From assembly GCA_963924555.1 (NCBI GenBank), contig OZ004595.1, positions 1,984,001 to 2,048,000 on the forward strand: 64,000 nt of DNA. The letters run 5' to 3'. Below the pieces are notes generated by a model that worked only from the letters and a program-made list of their open reading frames with translations, was not told the origin of the DNA and did not search any database. The stretch's first letter is position 1, and each line of letters opens with the position of its first letter. The translations under genes were made by a program, and so were the position numbers. Source of the DNA: Crambe crambe (lineage: Eukaryota; Porifera; Demospongiae; Poecilosclerida; Crambeidae). Below, one piece after another: positions 60,799 to 64,000 of the stretch.

Positions 60799-63272
60799 AT
60801 GGCAGAGTCCAAAGAGCATTCCACAATGATTAACTGTATAAAACAGTTGGAGATTGCTCTGGAGTCTAACAGAGATATTACACAGTTTCTGCTTAAGCAA
60901 GGGTTCATCTCACCAGAGCGTTACGATGAAATTAACAGCCCAAAGTCAAACCGGACAGATGCTGAAAAGGCTCATATGCTAGTGAGTACTATAAGGAATC
61001 AAGTTGCACTCAACCCTCACAATTACCACATAGTGGTCAATCATATGCGTCAGAACATAAGATACAGAGACATCATAGAAATTCTTGATATGGAGTATCA
61101 AAGATATCCTGGATTTGCTCCTGAATTTTGCCCTCCAGCTGCTCCCCAGCCCCAACCAGGTGAGTGAATGACTGAAATACAGTATAGATATAGAGCACCT
61201 ATAATCTTGGACATATATTTATTTTATTGTCATCATTATTGGTTGTTGTTTCATTGTTGTCATTGTTTATCATGCATATGCATACAATGTGTTGTTTCCA
61301 CATAGTTGCTACTCAATCTGTGAAGGCCTCTAGCTCTCCCACTTCGCCAATGAGATCTCTAAAGGAGTCCTGTGAAGAAATGGCTTCTATGATGATCACA
61401 CCCACCCCTTCTCCTAGATCTCCAAATGACTCTTCTGAAGCTACACCCTCCACTTTTATTCCATCCAATATTGCTCGTTTGCCAGTAACCTTACCCTTTG
61501 CAATAGCCACACCCACCATCCCACTCTCCAGTGGCTCCTCCCCAGTCCCCTCAACACGATCTTCTACTGATCCCTCTGGAAGAATGCAAACTTGTGATGC
61601 AGCAACAAGTGATAACTCAAGTAAGCCCAAGTTCCTACACCAACAATTTCAATGCCCCTAACAGTTTTAATGACCCTTTACCAGTTGATCTTCAACCCTT
61701 AGCTTTTTACCATGTACTACCATCAATTTAGACCAATATCGTATGGCCAAAAATATTGGCAGAGAATTAATTTGGCGGTTGAAGACTTATAAAGTAGTCT
61801 TCTTACATAGGTATGGTAAAGGTCATCAACATTATGAATCTGGGTAGGATCTAGGAGCTGAGCTAGCTAGCTAGACATGACAACGCTAACTATTGGTCTC
61901 CAAACATAACTTTTAACAGAGAATTCAAAAGCCATCGATTGATTGAGCTTGAGCGCTTGCATGCTCGATATAGCATGCATGCATGCACGCATAAGCAAGC
62001 TTGCACGTGCGTCAATGAGCATGCACATTCCGCCAATATTGAATGAGAGCAATCTGCCAAATTTGCCAAATCTCAGCTCGTGATTTTAGTTGACTAACAC
62101 ACTTGCTGACTAACTATAGCTACAGCAGCTCGAACGAATCCAAATGGCAACTAACGAGCTAGCTAAACACTTTGGCTAATAACATGTACTAGCTATGGGG
62201 ATTAGCCTAGCTACCTGATACCGCATACCCAGCTAGCTAAACTAGACACTAGCATGCAAAAGACAGTAGCGTAGTGCTGCTTACCTTCCATGATAGTGAC
62301 CAGTACTGCAGAGCAGAGGTTGCCAAGCTAGCCCAGCTAGGCTATAATGATTATGGTTAAACAAAAACCAATATTTCTGGCCATACAGTATGCCACCAAC
62401 AGTTTGGATGACCCTTTACCAATGTTGTGTCCTGATCGAGATAATAGCATTTTGTTATGCAGGTTCCTGCAATGAGATGATAAAACAAAAAATCAGAAAT
62501 TTAGAAGATAAATTCAATGAACTTGCTGATAAAACATTCGATGAAATAGAAGAAGGTAATCCCAATGTCAAGCGATTCAGAGCAAAACTTGTTTCTTTGA
62601 GGTTTAAGTACCAAGAACAGCACAAAGATTTTGTCAAGCAGCTTATAGAAGATGTAGAGAAAGACACGACCATAGATCACATATGGATGAAGCTAAGTCA
62701 GTACTGGAATTTCCTCAACTACTCACTCCTTGAGAATCTGGTTCACAAATATGGGAGTCACACTCTCAAAGCTGATATGAGAAATTATTTGGAGCAATTA
62801 AAAGAATTTCGAACTAACACTCGTTTGTGCGAATTTGCCAAATACTGTGATAAAATCAGTAGAAAGTTGCCTGAAAAAGATTTACAAGAATTTGTTGTTA
62901 AGCTGAAGAAATCCTGGGATGAATGCACACTTGAAGACTTAGAAGAATTGAAAGAGAACATTACTCAACAGTTCTTTCTTCCTTCATTTGTGATGAGTAT
63001 ACGAAGCATTGAACCAGGATCCATCATAGTCACATGGACAATCCCAACACTTATCGCATCAGCTCTCAGGAAGAACATCAAAAACATTGAATTCTCTAAT
63101 GAAAATGGAATTGAATGTATCCTTATCGATGGCAAAGAATTCTCTGAAGAAACCAAATCTATGATGACTACACCAATCACCACATCTATCAGTGGCTCCT
63201 CCCCTGTCCCATCAAAACGATCCTCTGGTGATCCGTCTGGAAGAAGTCAACCTTGTGGCAAAGATGCCTATG
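60799..63272 (+). CDS. CARD-domain protein with an unnamed helical domain (5' part of a gene)
   Basis: Three exons with phase-1 introns: 60799-61159, 61306-61620 and 62463-63272. Exon one is a caspase-recruitment domain of about 95 residues (LEIALESNRDITQFLLKQGF, SPERYDEINSPKSNRTDAEKA, HMLVSTIRNQVALNPHNYHI, IRYRDIIEILDMEYQRYPGF), a death-fold adaptor module for innate-immune or apoptotic signalling. Exon two is a Ser/Thr/Pro-rich linker ending SGSSPVPSTRSSTDPSGR. Exon three is a roughly 220-residue helical domain (DHIWMKLSQYWNFLNYSLLE, VHKYGSHTLKADMRNYLEQL, ALRKNIKNIEFSNENGIECI) like one I have seen in sponge and cnidarian multidomain proteins but cannot name, followed by a second linker SGSSPVPSKRSSGDPSGR. 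After GT at 63273 the gene probably continues past the window. Reading through stops at 63298 in repeat DNA. A sensor or adaptor role is inferred. Confidence 0.75.
61739..62388. mobile_element. MITE in CARD gene intron two
   Basis: 650 bp, ends TCGTATGGCCAAAAATATTGG and the complement of CTGTATGGCCAGAAATATTGG (about 85% match by eye), flanked by TA (61737-61738, 62389-62390). No coding frame. The interior has CATGCATGCATGCA near 61975-61988. Confidence 0.75.
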
Positions 63273-63297
63273 GTGAGCTTTATCAGAGAGTGCGTTA

Positions 63298-64000
63298 GGT
63301 AGGGTCATAAGACTGTATGAACTCAAAACTCTTTTCTCTTGGTTATCTGACTCAAAAAAACTACAGTGTCATAGAAGAGAGAAAAGTACAGAGAGTAAGA
63401 GAAAGAAAGCAATTCATAAAATTTACATTTCATCTAGATTGTTCATTGCAGCGAGCGAGCTGACTCTCAGGTCATGACTCATGAAATTATATCAGAGAGT
63501 GCGCTAGCACTCTATAAGTGGGGATGGCGGGTCAAAGGTCATAAGACTGTATAAACTAAAAACTCTTCTTTCTCTTCTACCCTTACTCTACAGGTTCTCA
63601 GAAGGCTACAGTGAATTATTACATCTACAAAGAAGAGAGGAGAATGTTCAAAAACCAAAAATTCATACGCTAACATAAGAAAAAAACAATGTCTAAAATT
63701 GACTTTTGTTCTTTTTCTTTATCGAGAGTGCGTTAGCACTGTCTAAGTAGGGATGGCTGGTCAAAGGTCATAAGACTGTATAAACTAAAACTCTTCTTTC
63801 TCTTCTACCCTTACTCTACAGGTTCTCAGAAGGCTACAGTGAATTATTACATCTACGTACAAAGAAGAGAGGAGAATGTGTTCAAAAACCAAATATTCAT
63901 TCGCTAACATAAGAAAAAAACGAGTTCTAAAATTGACTTTTGTTCTTTTTCTTTATAATAATGTATAAGATCGACGTACCGACTTACTGGCTATAGTCAT
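63298..64000. repeat. Repeat block: about 230-bp units, two and a half copies
   Basis: Units start near 63527 and 63756 (GGTCAAAGGTCATAAGACTG, TACCCTTACTCTACAGGTTC, AAGAAGAGAGGAGAATGT), with a degenerate partial unit at 63298-63420. The CAGCGAGCGAGC repeat lies at 63447-63530. The block ends with CGTACCGACTTACTGGCTAT, the complement of the start of 52997, right at the window edge. Confidence 0.85.

Overview
The window looks like animal DNA, most likely a demosponge of the Amphimedon type. The support is short GT-AG introns, ubiquitous TAGCTAGC-like intergenic sequence, metazoan-only genes (a Vilse/ARHGAP39-like RhoGAP, a dual-oxidase maturation factor, EMC7, a CARD protein), and secreted or transposon proteins of kinds common in sponges and cnidarians. 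The species is an inference. All exon boundaries below were worked out by hand from splice signals, reading phase and family resemblance.

Layout. (1) 0.1-4.5 kb: the 3' end of an ARHGAP39-like RhoGAP gene, then a complete five-exon DUOXA gene with two small inverted-repeat elements in its introns. (2) 5.4-18.1 kb: a cluster of secreted cysteine-rich genes built from three shuffled modules: a VWC/pacifastin-like repeat, the TIL protease-inhibitor domain, and a module with a D/N-Y-C-G-G-C core. A complete EMC7 gene sits inside the cluster beside a decayed tandem copy of itself and decayed TIL exons. (3) 18.6-25.2 kb: a probable DNA transposon with two head-to-head genes: a decayed zinc-finger transposase-like gene on the minus strand and a SAM-domain (SAMD3-like) gene on the plus strand, 114 bp apart. 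(4) 26.0-50.2 kb: a palindrome of about 24 kb. Each arm (about 9.9 kb) carries a GH18 chitinase-like gene, a DNA transposon with 7-bp target duplications, a long-inverted-repeat element holding a retroelement fragment, small MITEs and coiled-coil exon remnants. The right arm alone carries an intact, very young Ty3/gypsy retrotransposon with two identical-looking 216-bp LTRs. (5) 51-64 kb: a patchwork of foldback elements, a third copy of part of the palindrome arm, tandem duplications, two more transposons of the 7-bp-duplication family, and the start of a CARD-domain gene that probably runs past the window end. Inverted copies of one repeat bracket 53.0-64.0 kb.

The most unusual features are the large palindrome, the divergent transposase/SAM gene pair, the 7-bp-target transposon family, the modular inhibitor-like gene cluster, and the CARD gene with an unnamed helical domain flanked by near-identical Ser/Pro linkers.
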